A DNA stretch of 5,983 nucleotides from Chitinophagales bacterium (lineage in GTDB: Bacteria; Bacteroidota; Bacteroidia; Chitinophagales; UBA2359), in contig JAHDDN010000345.1 of assembly GCA_020629335.1 (NCBI GenBank), forward strand, positions 1 to 5,983, given 5' to 3'. The stretch's first letter is position 1. Every line of letters starts with the position of its first letter. Below are positions 1 to 5,382 of this stretch, piece after piece. Under the pieces are notes generated by a model. It had not been told where the DNA came from and did no database searches. It saw nothing but the letters and a program-made list of their open reading frames with translations. The position numbers were made by a program, and so were the translations under genes.

Positions 1-326
1 CCTTCATCGTCGTCATCATCTTCGTCCTCCTCATCCTCATCTGATCCTATAAAGGCACCTGATTCGTCAAAGTATAACTCGATATCGTCGCAAATTTCCA
101 CTTCATAGTAATTTTCTCCATCTTCATCTTCTAATTCAACAGATTCTATTTCGCAATCTGGATAATTTGCTGCTATATATGCATCAATAATAGCTGGATA
201 CTCATCTACTTCTCCATCTTTAGAGGAGGCAGGTGTGTTTGAAACGATCAATTCTTTTTCCTTTTGGCAAGAATTGAGGCAAATAAGTAAACCTAAACTG
301 ATTAATAAGAGAGTTAAGTTTTTCAT
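1..326 (-). CDS. PepSY-like lipoprotein with acidic tail (5' part, runs off left edge)
   Basis: Read on the minus strand from the ATG at 326-324, the frame stays open to the window edge, giving 108 complete codons. Residues 1-19 form a lipoprotein signal peptide: Lys2, a Leu/Ile-rich core, then the lipobox LNSC with Cys20 as the expected lipidated residue, followed by QKEKE. A low-complexity linker follows. Residues 43-94 match the PepSY-like pattern of Bacteroidota periplasmic lipoproteins: a YPAIIDAYIAANYP helix, then strands with YYEVEI and ELYFDESGAFIG. From residue 96 the chain becomes almost pure Asp/Glu (DEDEEDEDDDDDE) and continues past the edge. Such domains are thought to bind proteins or ligands in the envelope, but no specific function can be given. 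The acidic tail could bind cations or be a spacer; this is inference. The start is well placed, with an A/T-rich leader as is usual in this phylum. It is transcribed divergently from the sigma factor gene. Confidence 0.85.
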   Translation of the reverse strand, partial: MKNLTLLLISLGLLICLNSCQKEKELIVSNTPASSKDGEVDEYPAIIDAYIAANYPDCEIESVELEDEDGENYYEVEICDDIELYFDESGAFIGSDEDEEDEDDDDDE

Positions 327-360
327 TTTATTTTTTTAAAAAGATTAAATTTTCAGGAAC

Positions 361-376
361 AGAACTTTGATGTTCT
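361..376. promoter_or_regulatory. Short palindrome upstream of the lipoprotein gene, possible operator
   Basis: AGAAC (361-365) and GTTCT (372-376) form a 5-bp dyad with a 6-nt spacer, 35 bp upstream of the lipoprotein start codon. The position suits an operator or the leader of that gene. The arms are short, so chance is a real alternative. I did not see a convincing Bacteroidota promoter (TTTG / TAnnTTTG) with it. Confidence 0.2.
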
Positions 377-475
377 AATAGGGTGAAAAACAATGAATTC
401 TTGTGTTTCTACTCTCTATGGTACACTTTTTTGAAGAAAGGTTGCCTGACGGTGTGTTTTTTTTCAGCTAGCTCC

Positions 476-615
476 AAAAGGCTTAGGGATGGTAGCGGTA
501 TGTGGCGGCCATGCTGCGACTTACGGAACTTAGGCATGCGCAGGCTCCAATAAGAGACAAGCGGGCCTTAGTGTAGTAGGAGCAGTATAGCCACATAAGA
601 GCGGACAGCCCGACC
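476..615 (+). ncRNA. Structured RNA-like dispersed element, copy A (Flavo-1-like?)
   Basis: This stretch is a diverged copy of 4770-4915 read on the other strand. The two copies share an identical 31-nt 5' end (476-506) and an identical 29-nt 3' end (587-615). Between them only short blocks agree, such as GACTTACGG and CGCAGGCT. The ends pair: GGG 486-488 with CCC 609-611, and TATGTGGC 499-506 with GCCACATA 590-597. These helices are separated by a purine-rich internal loop, with GGTAGCGG on one side and AGCGGACAG on the other. From memory, this loop layout matches an element frequent between genes of Bacteroidota, for which the Rfam family Flavo-1 is the candidate name; I could not check it. 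The 3' end runs into T7-A-T6, so on the plus strand it could also terminate transcription. Strand is assigned from the loop motif order. Confidence 0.5.
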
Positions 616-690
616 GTTTTTTTATTTTTTCATTCGAGGGCGCACACATAGGTAGCGCCCCTACGGTCGAATGAAAAAATAAAAAAACGG
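614..690. repeat. Perfect 24-bp inverted repeat with nested GC hairpin
   Basis: Arm 614-637 (CCG, T7, A, T6, CATTCGA) is the exact reverse complement of arm 667-690. The 29-nt centre holds a second hairpin, GGGCGC (638-643) with GCGCCC (655-660), so the whole can form a cruciform or a long RNA hairpin. It begins exactly at the last bases of copy A and ends at a GGGAAGCCCC motif (689-698) that also follows copy B at a similar distance. It is not a standard terminator, because the T-tract lies inside the stem. Paired with the copy A hairpin, however, the left arm T-tract would serve as a U-tract on plus-strand RNA. No coding potential is seen. Confidence 0.8.
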
Positions 691-731
691 GAAGCCCCAA
701 ATTAACTATAAACTATAAACAATGAATTATG

Positions 732-779
732 AACTGGATGACTGATACACTAGATGACTGATAAACTGGATGGCTGGGA
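732..779. repeat. Tandem repeat, three 16-bp units
   Basis: The units at 732-747, 748-763 and 764-779 read AACTGGATGACTGATA, CACTAGATGACTGATA and AACTGGATGGCTGGGA. They share a core of (G/A)GATG(A/G)CTG and differ at a few positions each. The preceding AT-rich DNA also repeats AACTATA at 704-717. It lies about 75 bp upstream of the sigma factor start. It looks like a slippage-prone spacer. A role in spacing a promoter is possible but not shown. Confidence 0.65.
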
Positions 780-854
780 AAATGATGATGTAAGACAGGA
801 ATCCATTATTGAAATGATAGGAGTGTTAAAAATTTATTTTTTTCAGGCAACCAA

Positions 855-1445
855 TTGGTTAAAAATAGTACCTTTAAGAAAAAGGGAATATTGAAGCTTG
901 AAGAAAAACAATTAATCCAGTCTTGTTTGAGGGGGGATATTAAAGCTCAGAAGGCTTTGTATAAGCAGTTTGCACCTCAAATGATGAGTGTTTGTATGCG
1001 GTATGCTAAAGATAGATCGGAGGCTCAGGACATACTACAGGAGGGATTTTTTAAGGTTTTTACGAATTTGCATCAATATGCGGGTCATGGTAGTTTAGGA
1101 GGATGGATTCGTAAGGTGGTCGTTCATTCTGCTTTGCGATATATTCGTAAACATAAAAAGAACTGGCATTTTAAGGAAGATGAGGAGTACATGAAGCAAA
1201 TCCCTGCGAATGAAATAGATGTGTTGGGACATTTGGCAATGCAGGATTTAGTAGGCTTGATACAAAATCTGCCTGTAGGTTATCAAACGGTTTTCAATAT
1301 GTATGTGATAGAAGGATTTTCTCATCAAGAGATTGCAGAGTTACTGAATATTAGTGTGGGAACCTCTAAATCACAGCTTTATAAGGCTAAAGCGGCATTA
1401 AGGGAATCAATCAATGCTACACTCACGAAATCAAAAATATCTTAA
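855..1445 (+). CDS. ECF-type RNA polymerase sigma-70 factor
   Basis: This is a 196-residue alternative sigma factor of the ECF group, with the usual two-domain size. Region 2 spans about residues 33-101: the stretch RSEAQDILQEGFFKVF (54-69) fits the core-binding and -10-recognition helices, and GGWIRKVVVHSALRYIRK completes it. Region 4 spans about 131-188, with a helix-turn-helix at SHQEIAELLNISVGTSKSQL (156-175) for -35 recognition. There is no in-frame ATG near the 5' end and a TGA closes the frame at 810-812. Two TTG starts fit. The one at 855 has AGG 8 bp before it. The one at 891 would give MKLEEKQLIQSC and 184 residues, closer to typical family N-termini, and has AAGGG (882-886) just upstream. 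The stop codon abuts the ATG of the next gene, implying co-transcription and coupled translation with a likely anti-sigma partner. Identification as a sigma factor is firm; the regulon is unknown. Confidence 0.9.
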   Translation: MVKNSTFKKKGILKLEEKQLIQSCLRGDIKAQKALYKQFAPQMMSVCMRYAKDRSEAQDILQEGFFKVFTNLHQYAGHGSLGGWIRKVVVHSALRYIRKHKKNWHFKEDEEYMKQIPANEIDVLGHLAMQDLVGLIQNLPVGYQTVFNMYVIEGFSHQEIAELLNISVGTSKSQLYKAKAALRESINATLTKSKIS

Positions 1446-2888
1446 ATGAAGAATCACTCACATAAAGATGATTTGGAGCATTATTTTCATCGTGCTTTTG
1501 AATCGCATGAAGATGCGCCTGCTTTGGATGTGTGGAATTCATTGGAAGATAGATTGGTGACATTTAATGCGCAACAAAAAGTAAAAAATGCGAAGAAGCT
1601 ACAAAATAGGCTTTTATTAGGGGTACCTATTTTATTAGCTTTGATATGGTTGGTTTCTAGTTCGATTATTGTAGATCAAACAGCTCAAAAAGATACAGTA
1701 CAATTATTACATTCTCATAATTTTGATGTTTTCAATTTACAAGAGGAGAGTATCACTCCTACTTTAGATCACACCTCTAATAGTGATCCTATTTTACCTT
1801 TTGAATTAACTGACGATAATATTACTCAACCCACTCATCACTCTAAGTATTTAGATTTAACACTCTCCTCTCCTACTCTTATTGACGATGATACTCAGGC
1901 AAAGGGAAATGAGCCTATTATAGAAAGTAACTCGATAAAGACTAGTAATGCATTTGGTTCTAAGCTAACTTCTTCGACTTCTGATGTTCTTACTACTTAT
2001 AATGGTATGACTTATTTAAGGAATACTGATCAGCAAATAGCAGAAATAGTAAGCAGTTTAAATACCATTGAAGCCAACTTAGTGGAAGAATCTATTCGCT
2101 TAGATTTAGACTTCGGTACTGAGTCTCAAGATGATGCGATTGATTTGCCTAAGCTAAAGTCCTCTCGCTTTTCTATGGAATTGGGCTTAACGCCTATCAA
2201 TAGCTTTAGAACACTCAAGGCAGATAAAGATTTCACTGATAGCGAACAGGAAGTTCGCTTTTTCAATCAAGCAGAACAAGCGCAATTAAGTATGGCTTTT
2301 GATCTTCGTTTGAATTATCATATTGGCCAAAATTGGTTTATTCAAAGTGGCTTGAATCTTAATCAATGGCAACAAAAAGGCCAATATGAGCATAAGGTGG
2401 TTAATAATGGGACGAACTCCTTCAGTGCTATCTTACAAAGCTCTTATGGTGTCAAAAATATTGATTTTGATTTAGCTTCTAATAGTATCAATACAGAAGA
2501 TGAGTTATTAGATATGAATTGGACTTATCAGGAAAAAGTCCTTTTTGCTGAAATTCCGCTTCAGTTAGGCTACCAAATTGGAAATGGGCCACTTAGACTG
2601 CATGTTTCGGCAGGTGCTTCCATGGCTTTGCCAGTACATAGGCAAGTAGATATTAAGGAAAGTAATTTGTCTATTACAAACGTAAATACCACTTTTACAG
2701 AAAAATATCAAAAATCTCATTTAAATGCTTTAGCCAATTTAGGGGTATCTTACCAAATAATGCCTAAATTAGCATTTCAAACCTCAGCGCTTTATCAAAA
2801 AGCCGTTACTACTATTATTGATAATAAAAGTTATGCTTTATATCCTAATGGGTACGGCTTAAGAATGTCATTAAAATATTGTTTTTAA
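1446..2888 (+). CDS. Anti-sigma-like membrane protein fused to an outer-membrane beta-barrel-like domain
   Basis: The 480-residue protein has three parts. Residues 1-55 are charged and soluble (DDLEHYFHRAFESHEDAPALD, then VWNSLEDRL), the pattern of the cytoplasmic end of anti-sigma-like proteins encoded after ECF sigma genes in Bacteroidota. Residues 56-76 are one hydrophobic transmembrane segment preceded by Lys/Arg, with no cleavable signal. Residues 77-240 are a Ser/Thr/Asp-rich low-complexity linker. Residues 240-480 show alternating amphipathic strands of the porin/PorT-like barrel type, such as RFSMELGL, LSMAFDLRLNYHIG, WFIQSGLNLNQW, FAEIPLQLGYQIG, LRLHVSAGASMALP and LANLGVSYQIMP. The chain ends in a terminal Phe after LKY, as outer-membrane barrels often do. 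It starts immediately after the sigma factor stop. The likely role, by inference, is to hold the sigma factor at the inner membrane and respond to an envelope signal. Whether the C-terminal part really inserts in the outer membrane is not settled by sequence. Confidence 0.75.
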   Translation: MKNHSHKDDLEHYFHRAFESHEDAPALDVWNSLEDRLVTFNAQQKVKNAKKLQNRLLLGVPILLALIWLVSSSIIVDQTAQKDTVQLLHSHNFDVFNLQEESITPTLDHTSNSDPILPFELTDDNITQPTHHSKYLDLTLSSPTLIDDDTQAKGNEPIIESNSIKTSNAFGSKLTSSTSDVLTTYNGMTYLRNTDQQIAEIVSSLNTIEANLVEESIRLDLDFGTESQDDAIDLPKLKSSRFSMELGLTPINSFRTLKADKDFTDSEQEVRFFNQAEQAQLSMAFDLRLNYHIGQNWFIQSGLNLNQWQQKGQYEHKVVNNGTNSFSAILQSSYGVKNIDFDLASNSINTEDELLDMNWTYQEKVLFAEIPLQLGYQIGNGPLRLHVSAGASMALPVHRQVDIKESNLSITNVNTTFTEKYQKSHLNALANLGVSYQIMPKLAFQTSALYQKAVTTIIDNKSYALYPNGYGLRMSLKYCF

Positions 2889-2920
2889 TTATTTCATAGA
2901 AATTTTATATTACACTAACG

Positions 2921-2951
2921 AGCATGGGGTTTTCCAATACCTCATGCTTTT
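2921..2951 (+). terminator. Terminator-like hairpin between barrel gene and protease gene
   Basis: AGCATGGGGT (2921-2930) pairs with ACCTCATGCT (2939-2948) over ten positions with one G-T wobble and an 8-nt loop. It is followed by a short T-run (2948-2951). It begins 33 bp after the stop of the barrel gene and ends 23 bp before the protease ATG. The T-run is short, so termination may be partial, or the hairpin may act as an mRNA processing or stabilising site. Confidence 0.5.
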
Positions 2952-2974
2952 CCTCATTAAGTAAGTAAACTCAA

Positions 2975-4675
2975 ATGAACTATAGGCTCTACCAACTTAT
3001 TGTATTCATATTATTTTTTGGTATAAAAGTCTCTTTTGGTCAATGTGTACAAACATTAGATGAGACAGAAAAAGCTGAATTAGCAGAAATCGTTTGTGAT
3101 GCTACGGTATTAGCTAAGGACTATTATATGAGCCAAGAGGATGCGCATATTTATACGACTTATCTGCTTCAAATAAACTCCACCCACAAAGGACTTCTAA
3201 AAACAGATAGCATTCAGTTAATTCAAAGAGGAGGACAGTGGAATGATTTGATTGAAGTAGTACATCCCAGTATGAGTTTACAGTTAGGCGATAAAGGATA
3301 TTTTTATTTAAAAGAAAACACCAAAGTTCTTTCTCCAAATCATGCATGGTCTTCCCTCGCAAGTTTTGAGGGTGCTATTGGAAGCCAAAGTTTTCTATTC
3401 AAAGATCATTCTGCCAATAGAATTGATCATCCCATTATTGAATCTTTTTCACCTACTAGTATTGAAGCGGGTACTGCTTCCTTACTCACTATTAATGGAT
3501 TGAATTTTGGAAATAATGCTAATGGCTTAGCTAAAGTAAAATTTAGAAACCCCGATTTTTACAATATTACTTTTTCTTATCAATCTTTACCTCCTAACCA
3601 TATCATTTCCTGGAGTGATACTTTAATTCAAGTTTTAGTGCCTGGAAATGATCCACTTATTGGACATTCAGGTGCAGGCTCGGGGCCTATAAGAGTCATC
3701 AATTCCAATGGTGGGGAAAATGAATCAGCAGACAGTCTAAAAGTCTATGTAAATAAATTAGTTTTGGGCCTTCAATCGGTGCACTTAATCAATCAAAATG
3801 GCTATGGTGGTTATACCTTAACTTACAATGATGAATTTCATGCCGACGAATCTGCTCGTGCAGCAACAGAGAGAGCTCTTCAAACTTGGCAATGTAGCAG
3901 CAGCCAAAGCAATCTATTGACTAATGATCAAACAAGCACTGCCAATTGTGCAGCCAATGATCAGATCAATCTCATTGCATATGATAATGATTGTGAATTA
4001 GCTCCAACTACTTTAGCCGAAACGACTCATTGGATTTATAGTTGCGATAATGAAGAAGGAATTATTATCGAAATGGATATCATCATTAATAGCAATATCA
4101 ACTGGAATAATGGCCCGAATGAATCTGATATTGATCAGAAAGATTTGGAATCATTGATCTTACATGAGCTAGGACATGTACAGGGCTTAGCCCATGTTTC
4201 TGATTTTTATGCCACTATGTATCCAGCCCAATACAATGGCATTGATGAAAGAGAAATTGATTCTAGTGGAATTTTATGCGCTAATCTCATCAAGGATCAT
4301 AGCCAAATTGCGAATTGTAATTACAGCAATTTTTCGCCTTATATTGAGGCGAGCCTTATTACAGACCCAATCACTCAAACATGCGTATTAGATACTTTAG
4401 ATCATAATATTAATAGCCCTTTTTCAATTTATCCTAATCCGATCACCGATAATCAAGCCCTTGAGATAAGTGGAGTTCCATTAAATAATACGAGTCAATT
4501 CCTTAATTTTCGCTTACATTCTGTTAATGGGCAACTATTATTCGAAGAGCAAATTAATACGCATCAAGCATACACACTAAATCCTGCTATTATTAATCAA
4601 TTATCCGTGGGTATGTACATTCTTTCCATAGAATCCGATGAACAATTTTATCAAAAAAAATTCGTAAAGTGGTAG
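2975..4675 (+). CDS. Secreted matrixin-like zinc metalloprotease with IPT/TIG domain and T9SS sorting domain
   Basis: This 566-residue protein is built for export and surface release. Residues 1-22 are a signal peptide ending VSFG, with Gln23 at the likely mature end. Residues 24-145 form a Cys-containing beta-rich region resembling N-terminal domains seen in other Bacteroidota secreted proteins. Residues 152-259 fit an IPT/TIG immunoglobulin-like fold (PIIESFSPTSIEAGTA, then LTINGLNFGNN). Residues 262-420 are the peptidase: AATERALQTW helix, DQKDLESLILHELGHVQGLA with zinc ligands His397, His401 and His407 and catalytic Glu398 (HExxHxxGxxH), and a Met-turn candidate Met415 in ATMYP. This is the metzincin/matrixin pattern, so a zinc endopeptidase is a strong call; the substrate is unknown. 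Residues 483-566 are a T9SS type A sorting domain, starting FSIYPNPITDNQ with LHSVNGQLL and GMYILSI, ending in a basic KKFVKW tail. No classical cysteine-switch propeptide is obvious. It follows the barrel gene by 86 bp with a hairpin between. Confidence 0.88.
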   Translation: MNYRLYQLIVFILFFGIKVSFGQCVQTLDETEKAELAEIVCDATVLAKDYYMSQEDAHIYTTYLLQINSTHKGLLKTDSIQLIQRGGQWNDLIEVVHPSMSLQLGDKGYFYLKENTKVLSPNHAWSSLASFEGAIGSQSFLFKDHSANRIDHPIIESFSPTSIEAGTASLLTINGLNFGNNANGLAKVKFRNPDFYNITFSYQSLPPNHIISWSDTLIQVLVPGNDPLIGHSGAGSGPIRVINSNGGENESADSLKVYVNKLVLGLQSVHLINQNGYGGYTLTYNDEFHADESARAATERALQTWQCSSSQSNLLTNDQTSTANCAANDQINLIAYDNDCELAPTTLAETTHWIYSCDNEEGIIIEMDIIINSNINWNNGPNESDIDQKDLESLILHELGHVQGLAHVSDFYATMYPAQYNGIDEREIDSSGILCANLIKDHSQIANCNYSNFSPYIEASLITDPITQTCVLDTLDHNINSPFSIYPNPITDNQALEISGVPLNNTSQFLNFRLHSVNGQLLFEEQINTHQAYTLNPAIINQLSVGMYILSIESDEQFYQKKFVKW

Positions 4676-4769
4676 TTTTGGGGGCTTCCCTCGCTTCGTA
4701 TTCCTCCATATTCTTTCCACTAAACACCTCAATCAAACCATCAAAAATCATCCAATCTATTAATAGCTC

Positions 4770-4915
4770 GGTCGGGCTGTCCGCTCTTATGTGGCTATGC
4801 CATTCCTACTCTGCTAAGCTGCACTTGTCTGCCCTTGCAGGGCCAGCCTGCGTCCAGCTAAGCGCCGTAAGTCATGTCATAAACGCCACATACCGCTACC
4901 ATCCCTAAGCCTTTT
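4770..4915 (-). ncRNA. Structured RNA-like dispersed element, copy B (inverted relative to copy A)
   Basis: Read on the minus strand, this begins AAAAGGCTTAGGGATGG and ends GCGGACAGCCCGACC, identical at both ends to copy A. Closing helices are conserved: plus-strand CCC 4903-4905 with GGG 4774-4776, and GCCACATA 4885-4892 with TATGTGGC 4788-4795. The interior differs and has a small extra hairpin GCCCT/AGGGC (4831-4835 / 4839-4843) that copy A lacks, making B six bases longer. Conserved closing stems with variable tips favour a selected RNA structure over two recent copies. A GGGGCTTCCC motif at 4681-4690 lies 79 nt beyond its minus-strand 3' end; copy A has the same motif 73 nt past its end at 615. 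It sits downstream of the protease gene. On plus-strand RNA, the antisense hairpin is followed by T7 (4912-4918) and could terminate protease transcription. Confidence 0.5.
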
Positions 4916-4927
4916 TTTAATAACAAA

Positions 4928-5087
4928 GAACTCATTTAAAGTTTTATGGTGAAGCTGAAAAGGAGCTATTTTTTCGTAATTCAAGGCATTTTTGAGGCGC
5001 ATAGCAGCGCTACGTGCCGATAAAATAACGCAGAAGTACGGAAAAATAGCCATTTTCTAAGCCAGCAGAAAAACTTTAAATGAGTTC
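4928..5087. mobile_element. Nested palindromic element with 18-bp terminal inverted repeats (MITE-like)
   Basis: GAACTCATTTAAAGTTTT (4928-4945) is the exact reverse complement of 5070-5087. Inside lies an imperfect hairpin: GAAAA 4957-4961 with TTTTC 5053-5057; GCTATTTTTTCGTA 4965-4978 with 5037-5050 (one wobble pair); and an inner stem 4996-5005 with 5009-5018 around an AGC loop. There is no open frame of note, so it would be non-autonomous if mobile. Flanks show only AAA on each side, too weak to call a target duplication. Alternatives are a dispersed palindromic repeat, a structured RNA or a long terminator. It lies 10 bp past the T-run of copy B. Confidence 0.55.
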
Positions 5088-5104
5088 AAATATTATCATC
5101 ATTA

Positions 5105-5142
5105 GACTCATAAGTTTAAGTAGAAAAACTTTAAATGAGTTC
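5105..5142. repeat. Second copy of the terminal repeat with a degenerate left arm
   Basis: The sequence 5123-5143 is an exact 21-nt direct copy of 5068-5088, the right end of the nested palindromic element, shifted by 55 nt. Upstream, GACTCATAAGTTT (5105-5117) is a shortened, imperfect version of the opposite arm (GAACTCATTTAAAGTTT), so 5105-5142 forms its own imperfect hairpin with a short loop. It may be a solo or internally deleted relative of the 4928-5087 element, or the result of a slipped duplication of its end. Confidence 0.6.
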
Positions 5143-5382
5143 ATTATGTGAGTTAAAGATTTACAATCAATTTAAGCGAAACAAATGTCTTCTATTATAC
5201 AATTTCAATACAAAACCGCATTAAATCTATCTAATAGGCAACTATATGATTAAACGATGTACCCTTATGATAGATTCTTTATGAGAATTAATCTCCTATT
5301 TGTAGTCAACTTCAGTTACATCCCCTTATAAATTAGACATTCCCTTTGTAAGCCGAGTAATTTTTCAAATAAAGACACCATT
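5143..5382. other. Intergenic stretch upstream of the repeat protein, no clear feature
   Basis: This 240-bp AT-rich region has no supported gene, hairpin or repeat. A stop codon at 5329-5331 closes the downstream frame. TAATTTTT at 5358-5365 resembles a Bacteroidota -7 box (TAnnTTTG) about 18 bp before the start at 5383. No matching TTTG lies at the expected distance, so no promoter is called. Confidence 0.4.

Larger units (their letters stand above)
440..852. repeat. 10-bp inverted pair bounding the repeat-rich leader
   Basis: GGTTGCCTGA at 440-449 is the exact reverse complement of TCAGGCAACC at 843-852. The pair encloses copy A of the RNA-like element, the 24-bp inverted repeat and the 16-bp tandem repeats. 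The right arm ends two bases before the probable TTG start of the sigma gene and covers its only AGG-containing ribosome-binding-like sequence. It could be the ends of a small inserted block or a long-range RNA helix. A 10-bp match within about 400 bp has an appreciable chance of arising at random. Confidence 0.3.

Noticed and set aside
401..434. Promoter-like TTG (401) with TACACTTTT (422) on the plus strand
   Set aside because: The -7 part does not match TAnnTTTG without an insertion, and it lies over 400 bp and several hairpins before the next gene.
3114..3362. 82-codon open frame on the minus strand
   Set aside because: It lies wholly inside and antisense to the protease gene, and its translation has no recognisable domain or plausible start context.
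4194..4391. 65-codon open frame on the plus strand
   Set aside because: It overlaps the protease gene in another frame, just after the zinc site, and has no independent support.
4669..4908. 79-codon open frame downstream of the protease
   Set aside because: Most of it is the structured RNA-like copy B read in antisense; the translation is low quality and the nucleotide-level conservation with copy A explains the sequence better.
476..4915. Composite transposon bounded by the inverted copies A and B
   Set aside because: There is no transposase or integrase between them, the copies differ in their interiors, and the gene content is ordinary chromosomal cargo, so a dispersed structured element is more likely.
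5068..5143. CRISPR-like spaced repeats
   Set aside because: There are only two direct copies, the unit is the end of a palindromic element that also occurs inverted at 4928, and there is no array or cas gene.
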